Positions 36,421-46,657 are shown, counted from the first letter of the stretch. The stretch is DNA of 64,000 nucleotides from Leptolyngbya sp. PCC 7375 (GCF_000316115.1 NZ_JH993797.1:1-64000); one strand, 5' to 3'. Made by a program: numbers and translations. Notes: generated by a model not told the origin, from the letters alone.

Positions 36421-37908
36421 ATGTTTGATTTTTTTGTAGAAAGGGCGATTAGAGTTGTCATGAGTGCTCAGAATGAAGCTCATCGTCTTAATCATCCTTT
36501 TATGGGGGGTCAGATCACCTTTTTTTGGGATTTATAGCAGCAGAACCTAATATAACAGCGAATATCTTTAAATCTCTGGGGATTACACTCACTACAGCAC
36601 GAACTGCCGTTGAAGATATTATTGGAAAAGGACCCGCCAGGGTTAGCCATGAGATTCAAATCACCCCTCGCTGTCGGCAGGTACGGGCACAATCACTGAA
36701 AGAAGCTCAACAGCTAGGTAAAAATGCTGTAGATGCTGAGCATTTGTTACTGGCAATAATATGGGATGAAGCTGGTTCAGCTATGAGGGTGCTGGCAAAG
36801 TTGGGGGTTGACCGTAACAAACTTCTCGCTGACGTAATGCAAGCGATCGCAAAAGCAAAACCGACTCCTGCTAACAATCAGCCTAAGATTGAAAAAACTC
36901 CAATCCTGGATAGCTGTAGTGTTAATCTAACGAGATTGGCCACCTTGGGTAGATTGGATCCAGTTATCGGTCGCCAACAGGAAATTGAACGAGTGATTCA
37001 AATTTTAAGTCGTCGAACCAAAAACAACCCTATTCTTATCGGTGAGCCCGGCGTAGGTAAAACAGCTCTGGCAGAAGGTCTAGCTCAACGAATTGTCGAC
37101 CATGATTTGCCTGAAAGTTTTCACAATCAGCAGGTTGTGAGGTTAAACTTGGGCTCCTTACTTGCAGGTACAAAGTATCGAGGCGAATTTGAGGAGCGTC
37201 TGAAGACCATCATGGCCGAACTACGTGCAGCTGGAAACATGATTTTGGTTATTGATGAGGTGCACACATTAATTGGTTCAGGCTCGCCAGAAGGAACGTT
37301 GGACGCTGCGAATATCCTCAAACCGGCCCTGGCACGAGGTGAGCTTCAATGTATTGGCGCGACTACACTTGATGAGTACCGTGAGTATTTTGAGCGGGAC
37401 GCCGCTTTAGCACGTCGGTTTCAAACAGTGATGATAGACGAGCCAAGTGTTGATGAAACGATCTTAATTTTACAAGGATTACGGAGTTGCTATGAACGAC
37501 ACCACCAGTTGACTATCTCAGATCTAGCTTTAGCCGCCGCCGCTAAATTCTCAAGTCGCTATATTTCAGATCGTTTTTTGCCCGACAAAGCCATTGATTT
37601 GATAGATGAAGCGGGTTCTCGTGCACATATTCTCTCCTCTCAGCAACAATGCTCCACTTCCAAGAATTTAGTCAAAGCACTGCAACAGATTCTAAAAAAG
37701 AAAGATAATGCGGTTCAGCAGCAAGAGTTTGCCCAAGCCAGTGCATTGCAGGTTCATGAAAGAGAGCTTGTGCAAATTAGAAGATAGTTTTGCAGAGGCC
37801 ATTCTTGCTAGGCAAGTTCACGAGGGAGATGTGGTTGTTGTGGATATCGATGACAACAATGAAGTTCAAATTCTACGAGAGGAGTTAACGACTAATGTTG
37901 TCTCATGA
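36421..37908 (+). pseudogene. clpC: ClpC-like chaperone relic lacking the second AAA domain
   Basis: The N-terminus MFDFFVERAIRVVMSAQNEA matches ClpC. A 1-base loss in a T-run (7 Ts at 36520-36526; 8 would restore frame) breaks it; the remainder continues from 36525 through the N domain, AAA-1 with Walker A GEPGVGKT and Walker B VIDEVHTL, and the linker ([15 protein letters not shown]). It then jumps in another frame straight to the ClpC C-terminus ([26 protein letters not shown]). The whole AAA-2 domain and the ClpP-binding loop are missing. A frameshifted internal-deletion relic; a partial protein from 36525 is possible. Confidence 0.8.
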
Positions 37909-37939
37909 CGAGTAAGATAAAGGTTTATTCGGTAAATAA

Positions 37940-38361
37940 ATGACTGATATTATTGATACCACCATCCAGTCAGGTTCTTTGAATACCCTAGTGACGACTA
38001 TTGAAACAGCTAGCCTGGTCAATATTCTTAAGGGAACGGGACTTTTACACTCTTCGCACCAACAGATGACGCTTTTGGGAAATTACCTAAAGGTGTGGTG
38101 GATGAACTCCTCAAGGACATTCCTAAGCTAAAGAAAATTCTGGCTTACCATGTCTTAACGGGTAAGGTTATGGCCGCTGCTATTACGAAGATGAAAACCG
38201 TGAAAACCGTTGAAGGCTCAAAGATTAAGATTAATGTCCCCATAGATATCAAAAATATCAAGCTGAATGATTCTATCGTGACAACCTTTGATGTAGCCGC
38301 TAATAATGGCGTTATTCACATCATTGATACGGTCCTAACGCCTGCATCCATCCTTCTCTAA
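37940..38361 (+). pseudogene. fasciclin-domain protein, frameshifted
   Basis: Reads MTDIIDTTIQSGSLNTLV, then loses frame at about 38040 (ACGGGACTTTTACAC, one base short). The second half continues from 38095 in another frame (VDELLKDIPKLKKIL ... [12 protein letters not shown]). The intact paralogue at 46841-47242 shows the expected [14 protein letters not shown] across the break. A single-base deletion, so recently inactivated. Confidence 0.85.
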
Positions 38362-38646
38362 GGAGAGTCATCATAATTTCGAGGGGTGAAAAATCTGGGG
38401 TTGAGCAGTTTCTCATTGAAAAGAGATCGAGATCTTTAAGTGCCGTAACAAAAAAAGATCTGATTCACGCTAAAGTGACTACCCTTGGATCATGATCCAT
38501 GATAAGCCCATTTGCCTCAGGTTTAACCATAACGTCGCTGCTGATTTAGGGTATGAATCTAATCTGTCTGTAGTATTCGTTATTTATTTGGCAGATTAAC
38601 TCATCCCGAGGATTAGTAGCGCCACCATCACTCTTGGAGGAATGCT

Positions 38647-40221
38647 GTGAAAGCCCTGTTACTCTATCCTCACTTCCCTCAGTCATTTTGGTCCTACGAC
38701 CGCTTTATGGAAATTGCAGGACTTAAGGCAGTGATTCCTCCGTTGGGAATAATCACAGTTGCTGCACTCTTACCGTCAGACTGGGAAATTCGTTTTTGCG
38801 ATCGCAATGTTGCCCATGAAACAGACACAGACTGGGAATGGTGCGACATCGTCATTCTTTCCGCCATGCTAGTGCAAAAAACAGACTTTCAATCCCTGAT
38901 TCGAAAAGCGGTCCAGCTAGGTAAGAAAGTCGCCGTAGGAGGCCCTTACCCCACCTCTGTACCTCAAGATGCGTTAGATGCAGGAGCCCAGTTTTTAATT
39001 CTGGATGAAGGGGAAATGACAGTTCCCCAATTTCTCAAAGCCCTAGATCAGGGAGAAACCCATGGCATCTTCCGATCCCCTGAAAAACCCGATGTCACTC
39101 AGAGCCCCATACCGCGCTTTGACCTGCTGCAGCGAGACGCCTACTTGATGATGGCCATGCAGTTTTCTCGCGGGTGTCCCTTTAACTGCGAATTTTGTGA
39201 CATCATCTCCCTATACGGTCGAAAACCCCGCACCAAAACACCAACCCAAGCCCTGGCAGAGTTGCAAACCCTCTACGACTTAGGCTGGCGTGGATCACTC
39301 TTCATTGTAGATGACAACTTTATTGGCAATCAGCGCAATGTAAAATGCTTCCTGAGAGAACTGATCCCATGGATGCAGCAGCACCACTATCCATTTACCT
39401 TTATGACAGAAGCCTCGGTCAATCTGGCAGAGGATGATGAATTACTCCAGCTTATGGGTGAAGCAAGATTTTACGCCGTTTTTCTGGGGATTGAAACCCC
39501 TGATCAAGATAGCTTGCAGGTCACCCGCAAACTCCAAAATACCCGTAATCCCCTGGTGGAAGCCTGTCAAAAAATAAATGAGGCGGGGTTACTGATTTAT
39601 GCTGGATTTATCCTAGGGTTTGATGGGGAACGAGCAGGTGCAGGCGATCGTATTCAAGCCTTTGTAGAACAAACCAGTATTCCCCAGCCCATGTTAGGTC
39701 TTCTGCAAGCATTGCCCAATACCGCCCTGTGGGAACGACTCAAGAAAGAACAACGCCTGCTCGAAAACTCTAACCATCTAACCGGGGATCAGAATACCTT
39801 GATGAATTTTATCCCCACGCGCCCAGTTACAGAACTTGCTAGGGAATATGTCGATGGATTTTGGCAGATGTATGAACCTGAACGGTATCTCAGACGTTGT
39901 TTACAACAATGTCTCAAAATTCGCTGCCGACAACGTCACACGCAAACGATGCAGTTCCCATTGCACAAAGGCCTACGCTTATTTGTCCAGCTAGTTTGGA
40001 GTCAAGGGATTCACCGAACCGATATCCGAGGACAGTTTTGGCATCAACTCTGGATTATTGTGTGGAACAAACCAGAGGTTCTTAATGTATACTTGGGGTT
40101 ATGTGCGGCGGGTGAGCATTTTTGGGAATATCGTGCGTTGGCCAAGGAACGAATTACCCAACAGCTGGGCTACGATCCACTCGCACGCAATGCAGACTTT
40201 AGGGTAATGTCGTGGGATTAA
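38647..40221 (+). CDS. B12-binding radical SAM enzyme
   Basis: 524 aa. The N-terminal cobalamin-binding domain (residues 1-140: PPLGIITVAALLP, VGGPYPTSVP) precedes the radical SAM core with its 4Fe-4S motif C-x3-C-x2-C in GCPFNCEFCDI, VDDNFIGN, and the C-terminal DUF4070-like region (RPVTELAREYVDGFWQMYEPERYLRR). Likely a methylase or ring-modifying enzyme; related to BchE/HpnP-type proteins, but I cannot assign a substrate. The start is GTG 38647 with GGAGG upstream. Monocistronic. Confidence 0.85.
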   Translation: MKALLLYPHFPQSFWSYDRFMEIAGLKAVIPPLGIITVAALLPSDWEIRFCDRNVAHETDTDWEWCDIVILSAMLVQKTDFQSLIRKAVQLGKKVAVGGPYPTSVPQDALDAGAQFLILDEGEMTVPQFLKALDQGETHGIFRSPEKPDVTQSPIPRFDLLQRDAYLMMAMQFSRGCPFNCEFCDIISLYGRKPRTKTPTQALAELQTLYDLGWRGSLFIVDDNFIGNQRNVKCFLRELIPWMQQHHYPFTFMTEASVNLAEDDELLQLMGEARFYAVFLGIETPDQDSLQVTRKLQNTRNPLVEACQKINEAGLLIYAGFILGFDGERAGAGDRIQAFVEQTSIPQPMLGLLQALPNTALWERLKKEQRLLENSNHLTGDQNTLMNFIPTRPVTELAREYVDGFWQMYEPERYLRRCLQQCLKIRCRQRHTQTMQFPLHKGLRLFVQLVWSQGIHRTDIRGQFWHQLWIIVWNKPEVLNVYLGLCAAGEHFWEYRALAKERITQQLGYDPLARNADFRVMSWD

Positions 40222-40527
40222 AATCAAAATCATCCACCTGGGCCATCCCTGCTTCGCTGACGGCCACCAGCAGCAAACAGCAAGGCAATTCGTACACTGA
40301 AAAGTCGCTCACGCCATAATGCTCAAAATCAGAGCTGCTTAGCTATACGCTAAACACCTACAGTGACTCACAATTTCCTCACGTTTTTTTTCTAATATTG
40401 AGAAGTGGTATTGGTTGGTGAAAATTATACCTCTAAGATATTTTTTCTTATCTGATGCTTAGAGAGAGGATATATTTTGTCTCAATAATTTACCCAATTA
40501 AAAAACACACAGTTGAGGGATAAAGAT

Positions 40528-41082
40528 ATGGATGCTCAAGAGATTTTGAAACGCTACGCGTCAGGACAACGAGATTTTAGTCATGTCAGTCTGGTTCAAG
40601 TCTGTCTGACAAATGCCAAGCTAATTGGTATTAAGTTAATTGGTGCTGAGTTGATTAGTGCCGATTTACGAGAAGCCGATCTGACAGAGGCTCATCTCAA
40701 ACAAGCGAAGCTAAACCAGGCCAATTTAGCAGGTGTAGCAATGATTCAAGCTTGCTTAACCCATGCAGATTTAAGCGGCGCAGACCTCAGTGGAGCGGAT
40801 TTAACCCATGCAGATTTAAGTGGCGCAGATCTCAGTGGAGCGAATTTAGGAGGAGCAGATTTGCGCAAAGCTGACTTGCATAAAGCAGATCTAAGCGATA
40901 GTGATTTACGCTGTGCAGATTTAACCGGAGCAAATCTGCAGGAGACAGATCTCAGTGATGCAAACCTGGATGGGGCCTATTTAGGTGAAGCAGATTTGAC
41001 TGGAGCAACTATTTTAGGCGCAAATATTAACAGCGCCGGATTCAGTAGAACTAAGATGCCCGATGGAACCATCCATGATTAG
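40528..41082 (+). CDS. pentapeptide-repeat protein
   Basis: 184 aa from ATG 40528 (GAGGG upstream). About 25 A(D/N)Lxx repeats from residue 40 to 165 build a right-handed quadrilateral beta helix, preceded by a short N-terminal segment (MDAQEILKRYASGQRDF) and ended by KMPDGTIHD. Function unknown. A shorter, frameshifted relative with the same start and ending (AKMPDGYMHND) lies at 42986-43274. Confidence 0.88.
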   Translation: MDAQEILKRYASGQRDFSHVSLVQVCLTNAKLIGIKLIGAELISADLREADLTEAHLKQAKLNQANLAGVAMIQACLTHADLSGADLSGADLTHADLSGADLSGANLGGADLRKADLHKADLSDSDLRCADLTGANLQETDLSDANLDGAYLGEADLTGATILGANINSAGFSRTKMPDGTIHD

Positions 41083-41326
41083 CGATTGAGCTACCTCCAA
41101 CCTGTCTTAACTGCTTGTACTGTTGTTCTTCCAATTTCTGTCGCGTTTGCTATGTGATTGTTTACATTGATTGCAAACCCCTCACGATTTCCCAAAATTC
41201 TTCTTCTAATCTGATAATTAGGAGGGTTTGGCACAATTACAGTTCTATAAGAACCCTTTCTTAGCAAATACTCTGAGAATCTTTTTTAAGAAAGTTAACC
41301 CTCCTTAGCTAGTTAAGGAAAAGAGG

Positions 41327-42357
41327 ATGGATGGTATGAGTATCAGTTTTGATCAAACTAATCCTGAAGGTAGGCAACCACTGAAGCTAGATTGGTTGGC
41401 TGTAGCCCTATTTAGTTTAGTTCATGCGCTGGCGCTTCTCGCTCCTTGGTTCTTTTCCTGGTCAGCGTTGGGAGTTGCTATCTGTCTGCACTGGTTGTGT
41501 GGCAGCATTGGCATTTGTCTTGGGTACCATCGCCTTTTGACGCATCGCAGCCTGCAGGTTCCCAAAGGGTATGACCTCAATTAGATGTCTATTAAAAAGT
41601 CAGAAATCCTAAGCCCTACAAGAAGCTTACAATCTCCATCACGCTGAAACTGAGAAAATTTATTCTTCGCTCAAATCTTCCTGAAACCCTTGCTGGATAA
41701 GCGTTATAGCACTCTACATCGTGTCGAGGTCATACCCTTCCCAAATGGCTTGAGTATGCGATCGCAACTATCGGCGCGATCTCACTACAGGGTGGCCCCA
41801 TTTTCTGGGTGGCTGGACATCGTATGCACCATGCCTATACCGAAGATATAGACAAAGATCCCTAATCTGCCAAACGAGGGTTTTGGTGGAGCCATATGCT
41901 CTGGCTGTTATATCCCCGTCCAGATTTTTTTGATTACAAAGTGTATAAACGTTATGCGCCCGACTTAGATCGAGAGCCGTTCTACCGCTGGTTAAACCGT
42001 TACTTCATTTTACTTCAGCTAGGGTTAGGACTCTTACTATACCTGCTCGGAGGCTGGGCATTTGTCATCTATGGCGTATTTTTAAGAACCGTATTGCTTT
42101 GGCACAGTACCTGGTTAATCAATTCTGCAGCCCATATGGTTGGCTATCGTACCTTTAACACCAACGACAACTCCCGTAATCTCTGGTGGGCCGCGATTTT
42201 GACCTATGGGGAAGGTTGGCACAATAATCATCACGCTCACCCGAACGTGGCCCCAGCAGGATTAAAATGGTGGGAGATTGATGTGACCTGGTGGGAAATT
42301 CAAATTCTGAAGACATTAGGCTTAGCCAGAAAGGTTGTGATGCCATCTATTGCTTAG
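41327..42357 (+). pseudogene. desC: delta-9 acyl-lipid desaturase, disrupted by a MITE and a stop
   Basis: All three histidine boxes remain: HRLLTHR (about 41530), HRMHH and HNNHHAH. A 171-bp MITE is inserted after VPK (41567-41737) with an 8-bp TTCCCAAA duplication; precise removal rejoins the codons in frame. Independently, TAA at 41863-41865 (DKDP-stop-SAK) would end translation. The remainder reads normally to 42357. Membrane enzyme that would introduce the first double bond in fatty acyl chains; it cannot be made here. Confidence 0.88.
41567..41737. mobile_element. 171-bp MITE, copy 2 (8-bp target duplication)
   Basis: Ends GGGTATGACCTC and GAGGTCATACCC, flanked by TTCCCAAA (41559-41566, 41738-41745). 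Same length as copy 1 (22105-22275). It is inserted in the desaturase gene. An 8-bp duplication and GG-type ends suggest mobilisation by an ISL3-like or similar transposase not present in the window. Confidence 0.9.
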
Positions 42358-42398
42358 CTAGAAAGGGTTAGAGGAATGAGTCAGAGAATTAACGATGG

Positions 42399-42863
42399 AT
42401 GACTGTGAAAAAATTAACCCTCGAACGTAGTGTGGAAGTGGAAGTAGCCTGTTCTGTCACACAGGTTTATGACCTTTGGGAAAACTTGGAGAATATGCCC
42501 CAGTGGATGCCAATGGTAAAATGTGTCAGACGTTTACCAGGCGATCAAGGGCTCTATCACTGGACGTTTGGATTAGGATTTCCACTGTTAACCGAATGGA
42601 CTTCTCGCATTACTCGACGCATCCCCTTACGGTTAATTGCCTGGGAGTCAGTGTCTGGGCTAGCAAACCATGGCTCTGCTGAATTTTTTCCCACGGATCA
42701 AGGGTGCCGTTTACTCCTGACCCTGGCCTTCGATTTACCAGGAGGACTCGTAGGCATGTTGTTGGAAAACATCGGTTTAGAACGCTGGCTAGAGGAAAAT
42801 CTAGTAGAGAGTTTAAACCGCTTTCAAGCTCAAATTGAAACAGAAGTGCTGCGACAGGCGTAG
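42399..42863 (+). CDS. SRPBCC (START-like) cyclase/dehydrase protein
   Basis: 154 aa. It has the family opening (ERSVEVEVACSVTQVYDLWENLENMPQWM) and ending (MLLENIGLERWLEENLVESLNRFQ). It makes a hydrophobic ligand-binding cup; in cyanobacteria these often handle lipids, quinones or carotenoids. It lies 42 bp after the desaturase pseudogene and was probably in one unit with it, suggesting a lipid-linked role. Confidence 0.85.
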   Translation: MTVKKLTLERSVEVEVACSVTQVYDLWENLENMPQWMPMVKCVRRLPGDQGLYHWTFGLGFPLLTEWTSRITRRIPLRLIAWESVSGLANHGSAEFFPTDQGCRLLLTLAFDLPGGLVGMLLENIGLERWLEENLVESLNRFQAQIETEVLRQA

Positions 42864-42985
42864 TCTAACCGGCTAAATGAGGGTGTGGGTTCATGCAACT
42901 TAACCTGCGCGTGGTTAAAGTAGATAATTACGAACTAGAATGAAGATAGTAACAGCGATTACGCTACACACTGCGGGGCATTAGT

Positions 42986-43274
42986 ATGGATGCCAATCAA
43001 GTTCTAAAACAAATATGCAACTGGAAAGAGAAGTTTTAGATTACAAGAGTTGAAAAATCTGGATCTGAGTCGAGCAAATTTGAGTGGAGTTGATTTTACG
43101 GGCTCAAATTTGAGTGGATCTAACTTGAGTCATGCAGACTTGAGTAATACCAATCTTAATTGGACCACTTTGAGGGGAGCTGACCTAAATGGAGCTAACC
43201 TAAGAGGGGCTAAAATGCCAGATGGTTATATGCATAATGACTATCTAGAATCTGCCAATTATTTTGGTATCTAG
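42986..43274 (+). pseudogene. pentapeptide-repeat protein, frameshifted near the start
   Basis: ATG 42986 reads MDANQVLKQ like the protein at 40528. One extra A in ACAAATATG (about 43010-43015) shifts the frame to an early TAG; deleting it gives KQYATGKRSF and runs on through the repeats (DLSRANLSGVDFTGSNL) to 43274. The downstream part can be made only from an internal start. Confidence 0.75.
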
Positions 43275-43315
43275 GGCACGATTGGAATTAAAGAGAGTTT
43301 AGTTGGAGGATCGTT

Positions 43316-43447
43316 ATGTCAAAACGACGCAAAGGCAATAGAGAAGTCAAAAAACCGAAAGCAGTTTCTGATAGAAAAAAGAAACAAAAGAAAACTCATA
43401 AAAACTATGACAGTCCTATGTCAGAGCTATTAGACAGTTCAAAGTAA
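43316..43447 (+). CDS. small lysine-rich protein (43 aa), KGNRE family
   Basis: MSKRRKGNREVKKPKAVSD, a run of Lys, then an acidic-polar tail (DSPMSELLDSSK). TTGGAGGA precedes the ATG, and a clear terminator follows. Paralogue of the 32-aa protein at 35674-35772. Role unknown; the size and charge suggest binding to RNA or ribosomes. Confidence 0.65.
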   Translation: MSKRRKGNREVKKPKAVSDRKKKQKKTHKNYDSPMSELLDSSK

Positions 43448-43507
43448 ATCGTTTCTGATATTGCTTGGTTTTTCTGTTTCTTAACACTACTATTGAATAG
43501 CTACATT

Positions 43508-43546
43508 AAAAACTCGCCTACTTATGTCAACAGTAGGTGAGTTTTT
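43508..43546 (+). terminator. rho-independent terminator
   Basis: AAAAACTCGCCTACT pairs with AGTAGGTGAGTTTTT (one mismatch) around a 9-nt loop, ending in a T-run; closes the 43-aa gene. Confidence 0.8.
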
Positions 43547-43705
43547 CAATCAAATAACCCTAAAAATAAAACATCACTTTGTCATACTGATTATAGGCGT
43601 AATTCGCTAGTAATAGATCGATCCACTTCAGAATGAAAATTCGAGTCGATTTGCTGACTACTCGTCTTACGGTTTTTATTCAATCTTGGGGTATGGGAGA
43701 TAGCT

Positions 43706-43903
43706 ATGGATAACGCAACCGAACTCACACTAGAGCAGGAATTCAATCTCAGAAATTTTGAAGACCAAGTGCAGCAGATGAACCTTGAACAAGCTCAAGA
43801 GTATTTAGTTAAACTATATCAGCTCATGCTGGTTCAGAAGAGAGTGTTTCAAGAACTTATGAAGCGTGAATGGAATTTAAATGTAGATCTCGCTTCCCTC
43901 TAA
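43706..43903 (+). CDS. nblA: NblA phycobilisome degradation protein
   Basis: 65 aa, the most classical of the three NblA paralogues: ELTLEQEFNLRNFEDQVQQM, then LEQAQEYLVKLYQLMLVQKRV and the conserved C-terminal KREWNL needed for target binding. It acts as an adaptor between phycobilisomes and the Clp protease. It is 68 bp upstream of the Hli gene in the same direction; together with FtsH they form a stress block. Confidence 0.95.
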   Translation: MDNATELTLEQEFNLRNFEDQVQQMNLEQAQEYLVKLYQLMLVQKRVFQELMKREWNLNVDLASL

Positions 43904-43971
43904 TACAGGAGCGTCGGCTTCATTGTTGAGTTGTTCTATTTTGTGATTATCAAATCTGGAGTAATGAGCAT

Positions 43972-44136
43972 ATGACAAATTCTAAAAAGAAAATCTCTTC
44001 TTCTCAATTTCGAAATGGTTGGCTGTGGGGATTTACGCCTCAGGCAGAACTGTGGAATGGCCGACTGGCCATGATCGGTTTTGTGTGTGCTCTCACAATT
44101 GAAGTATTGTCTAGCCAAGGAGTTCTTCACTTTTGA
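43972..44136 (+). CDS. hli: high-light-inducible protein (Hli/Scp)
   Basis: 54 aa, one transmembrane helix of the chlorophyll a/b-binding type. The motif [18 protein letters not shown] contains the chlorophyll-binding Glu-Asn-Arg set. Hlips bind chlorophyll and carotenoid, stabilise photosystem-II assembly intermediates and quench energy under high light. The start is ATG 43972; it is a single-domain protein of standard size. It lies between nblA and ftsH. Confidence 0.9.
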   Translation: MTNSKKKISSSQFRNGWLWGFTPQAELWNGRLAMIGFVCALTIEVLSSQGVLHF

Positions 44137-44334
44137 CAATTGTTTGAAAATTGGAGATCGTATCACGCTCCTACTCAATCTCAATTGGCACGCTTGGGCT
44201 GATAGGAGCTTGCTAATTGAGTAGACCTTGTTCGCAAATACATAAATTTTGATGTCGTAGTTCACCAAATCACTCCAGAATTCAAACAATGTTTATCCAT
44301 ACTGATACTTATCCCCCTACTTATAGCAATACCC

Positions 44335-46212
44335 ATGCCTATTAAAGATAAACCTAGGCCTCCGCGTTTTAGTCTCTTCAACAATATTTTACTGATATTG
44401 GCAGGGGTATTCCTATTTGTAAGTTTTATCCTTCCTGTTTTCTCAAGGCCTCAAGTTCCTGGAGTACCCTATAGCCTGTTCATCCATCAGGTGCAAGAAG
44501 GAGATGTGGCACGGGTGCAAGTAGGACAGAATCAAATTCGATTCCAGTTAAAATCGGACGAAGAAATGGGTGGTGAACAAGTTGGGCAAGTGTTCTCAAC
44601 AACGCCCATTTTTGATTTGGGCCTACCCAACTTGCTTGAAGAAAAAGGCGTTGAGTTTGCGGCTACGCCACCGCCTAAAAATGGTTGGGTGAGTAATGCC
44701 TTGGGCTGGATCATTCCGCCACTAATCTTTGTAGGTATCTTTCAGTTCTTTGTCCGTCGTGGCGGTGGTGGTGGCGCTCAAGGGATGCTATCGATTGGCA
44801 AAAGCAAAGCCAAAGTATACGTCGAGGGAGAATCTGCTAAGACGACCTTTGCCGATGTCGCCGGGGTTGATGAAGCCAAGGCTGAGTTAGTTGAGGTGGT
44901 GGACTTCCTAAAAACACCGGGACGCTATACCCAGATTGGGGCGCGCATTCCTAAAGGGGTGTTGTTGGTGGGGCCACCAGGGACAGGTAAAACACTACTG
45001 GCAAAAGCTGTTGCGGGAGAAGCAGGCGTCCCATTTTTCAGTATTTCGGGCTCTGAGTTTGTGGAAATGTTTGTGGGGGTGGGCTCTTCCCGTGTGCGAG
45101 ATTTATTTGAGCAGGCTAAGAAGGAAGCTCCCTGTATCGTATTTATTGACGAGCTGGATGCGATCGGTAAGTCTCGTAGCAGTAGCGGATTTTACGGCGG
45201 TAATGATGAGCGAGAGCAGACGCTGAACCAATTGCTGTCTGAGATGGATGGATTTGCCGCAGAAGATGCCACAGTAATTGTGTTGGCTGCCACCAATCGT
45301 CCAGAGATCCTCGACCCGGCGCTCTTGCGTCCAGGACGCTTTGACCGGCAAGTATTGGTCGATCGCCCAGCTTTATCAGGCCGAGAAGCGATTCTCAAGA
45401 TCCATGCCCAGACAGTAAAGTTGGGAGAAGATGTGGATTTAAATGCGATCGCAACTCGTACCCCTGGCTTTGCCGGAGCCGACTTAGCAAACCTGGTGAA
45501 TGAAGCAGCACTATTGGCCGCCCGCAATCAACGTGAATCAGTGGCTCAAGCTGACTTTGCTGAAGCTATTGAGCGGGTTGTAGCGGGGCTGGAGAAGAAA
45601 AGCCGTGTCCTTAATGATAAGGAGAAAAAAATTGTTGCATACCATGAAGTAGGCCATGCCATAGTGGGTTCACTCATGCCAGGCAGTGGACGAGTTGAAA
45701 AAATCTCCATCGTCTCCCGAGGTATGTCTGCTCTAGGGTATACCCTGCAACTACCAACAGAAGATCGGTTCTTGAGTGACGAAACGGAATTGCGGGGTCA
45801 GATTGCTACCTTACTAGGGGGGCGGTCCGCAGAAGAGGTTGTGTTTAATAGTATCACCACCGGTGCATCTAACGATTTGCAACGGGCGACAGACCTGGCA
45901 GAACAAATGGTAACCACCTTTGGCATGAGCAAAATTTTAGGACCGTTAGCCTATGAGCAAGGCAGTCGAGCAATGTTTCTGAATGAGGGCGTGCCCAATC
46001 CTCGCCGCATGATGAGCGAAGCAACGGCAGAGGCAATTGATCGCGAGGTGAAAGATATTGTCGAGACAGCCCATCAACAAGCCTTGGATACTCTCAACCA
46101 TAACCGCGACATATTAGAAACTATCACTATGCAGCTCTTAGAAACAGAAGCGCTCGAAGGCAAACCCTTACATCAATTGCTCGAGCAGGTTCAGGCTGCA
46201 CCAGCGATTTAA
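44335..46212 (+). CDS. ftsH: ATP-dependent zinc metalloprotease FtsH
   Basis: 625 aa membrane protease. Two N-terminal membrane helices (about residues 15-35 and 120-138) enclose the FtsH extracellular domain; AAA domain with Walker A GPPGTGKT (213-220), Walker [13 protein letters not shown]; zinc site HEVGH (437-441). In cyanobacteria FtsH complexes degrade photodamaged D1 protein. It is adjacent to Hli and NblA, consistent with photosystem repair. Full length with no defects. Confidence 0.97.
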   Translation: MPIKDKPRPPRFSLFNNILLILAGVFLFVSFILPVFSRPQVPGVPYSLFIHQVQEGDVARVQVGQNQIRFQLKSDEEMGGEQVGQVFSTTPIFDLGLPNLLEEKGVEFAATPPPKNGWVSNALGWIIPPLIFVGIFQFFVRRGGGGGAQGMLSIGKSKAKVYVEGESAKTTFADVAGVDEAKAELVEVVDFLKTPGRYTQIGARIPKGVLLVGPPGTGKTLLAKAVAGEAGVPFFSISGSEFVEMFVGVGSSRVRDLFEQAKKEAPCIVFIDELDAIGKSRSSSGFYGGNDEREQTLNQLLSEMDGFAAEDATVIVLAATNRPEILDPALLRPGRFDRQVLVDRPALSGREAILKIHAQTVKLGEDVDLNAIATRTPGFAGADLANLVNEAALLAARNQRESVAQADFAEAIERVVAGLEKKSRVLNDKEKKIVAYHEVGHAIVGSLMPGSGRVEKISIVSRGMSALGYTLQLPTEDRFLSDETELRGQIATLLGGRSAEEVVFNSITTGASNDLQRATDLAEQMVTTFGMSKILGPLAYEQGSRAMFLNEGVPNPRRMMSEATAEAIDREVKDIVETAHQQALDTLNHNRDILETITMQLLETEALEGKPLHQLLEQVQAAPAI

Positions 46213-46255
46213 AAGATTAGTTTCTTACACACATCAGATGTTCTTGGAGGTTTAT

Positions 46256-46555
46256 ATGTCATATTCTTTAGCGAAAGGCACACTTGTTACGATGATTGGT
46301 GAAGCTGTTTTGCAGGATCGCTTGATAAAGGTACTCACTAAACTTGGGGTATCTGGTTATACGATCATTCCAGCCCAAGGTGCAGGCAGTCATGGTAGAC
46401 GGATGGGCGATATAGCAGGATACAACACCAACGTTGAAATCAAAACCATTGTCACATCAGATCGATCTGATCAATTGTTCGAAGATCTGAAGCCGTTGCA
46501 ATCAACCCATGCCCTGATTGCTTTTCGGCAAACCGTAGAGGGAGTGTTTGATTAA
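46256..46555 (+). CDS. PII-like signalling protein
   Basis: 99 aa from ATG 46256 (GGAGG upstream). It has a PII-type ferredoxin-like fold: TMIGEAVLQDRLIKVLTKLGV and YTIIPAQGAGSHGRRMGD (T-loop base), ending THALIAFRQTVEGVFD. It lacks the Tyr51-bearing T-loop of GlnB, so it belongs with PII-like proteins such as SbtB relatives and probably senses a nucleotide or carbon signal. Follows ftsH by 43 bp, probably co-transcribed. Confidence 0.75.
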   Translation: MSYSLAKGTLVTMIGEAVLQDRLIKVLTKLGVSGYTIIPAQGAGSHGRRMGDIAGYNTNVEIKTIVTSDRSDQLFEDLKPLQSTHALIAFRQTVEGVFD

Positions 46556-46657
46556 ATGCACCGCGTTAAACACACTAATGCCAAAGTGATTTTTGTCGTC
46601 GTTGTGTTTAGCGCTACTTTAGGCGTTCTAAAGAAAATATTTACGGTTAACCAATGA
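46556..46657 (+). CDS. small single-helix membrane ORF (33 aa)
   Basis: Begins immediately after the PII-like stop (TAA-ATG). Basic N-terminus, then a hydrophobic helix (KVIFVVVVFSATLGVL) and a basic tail. It may be a small membrane partner of the PII-like protein or the remnant of a transporter. No family recognised. Confidence 0.35.
   Translation: MHRVKHTNAKVIFVVVVFSATLGVLKKIFTVNQ

Noticed and set aside
36208..36495. 95-aa minus-strand ORF
   Set aside because: Antisense to the true clpC start, which reads MFDFFVERAIRV on the plus strand.
38647..40221. Hopanoid C-2 methylase HpnP
   Set aside because: Shares the B12/radical SAM layout, but the sequence does not show enough HpnP-specific similarity to name it.
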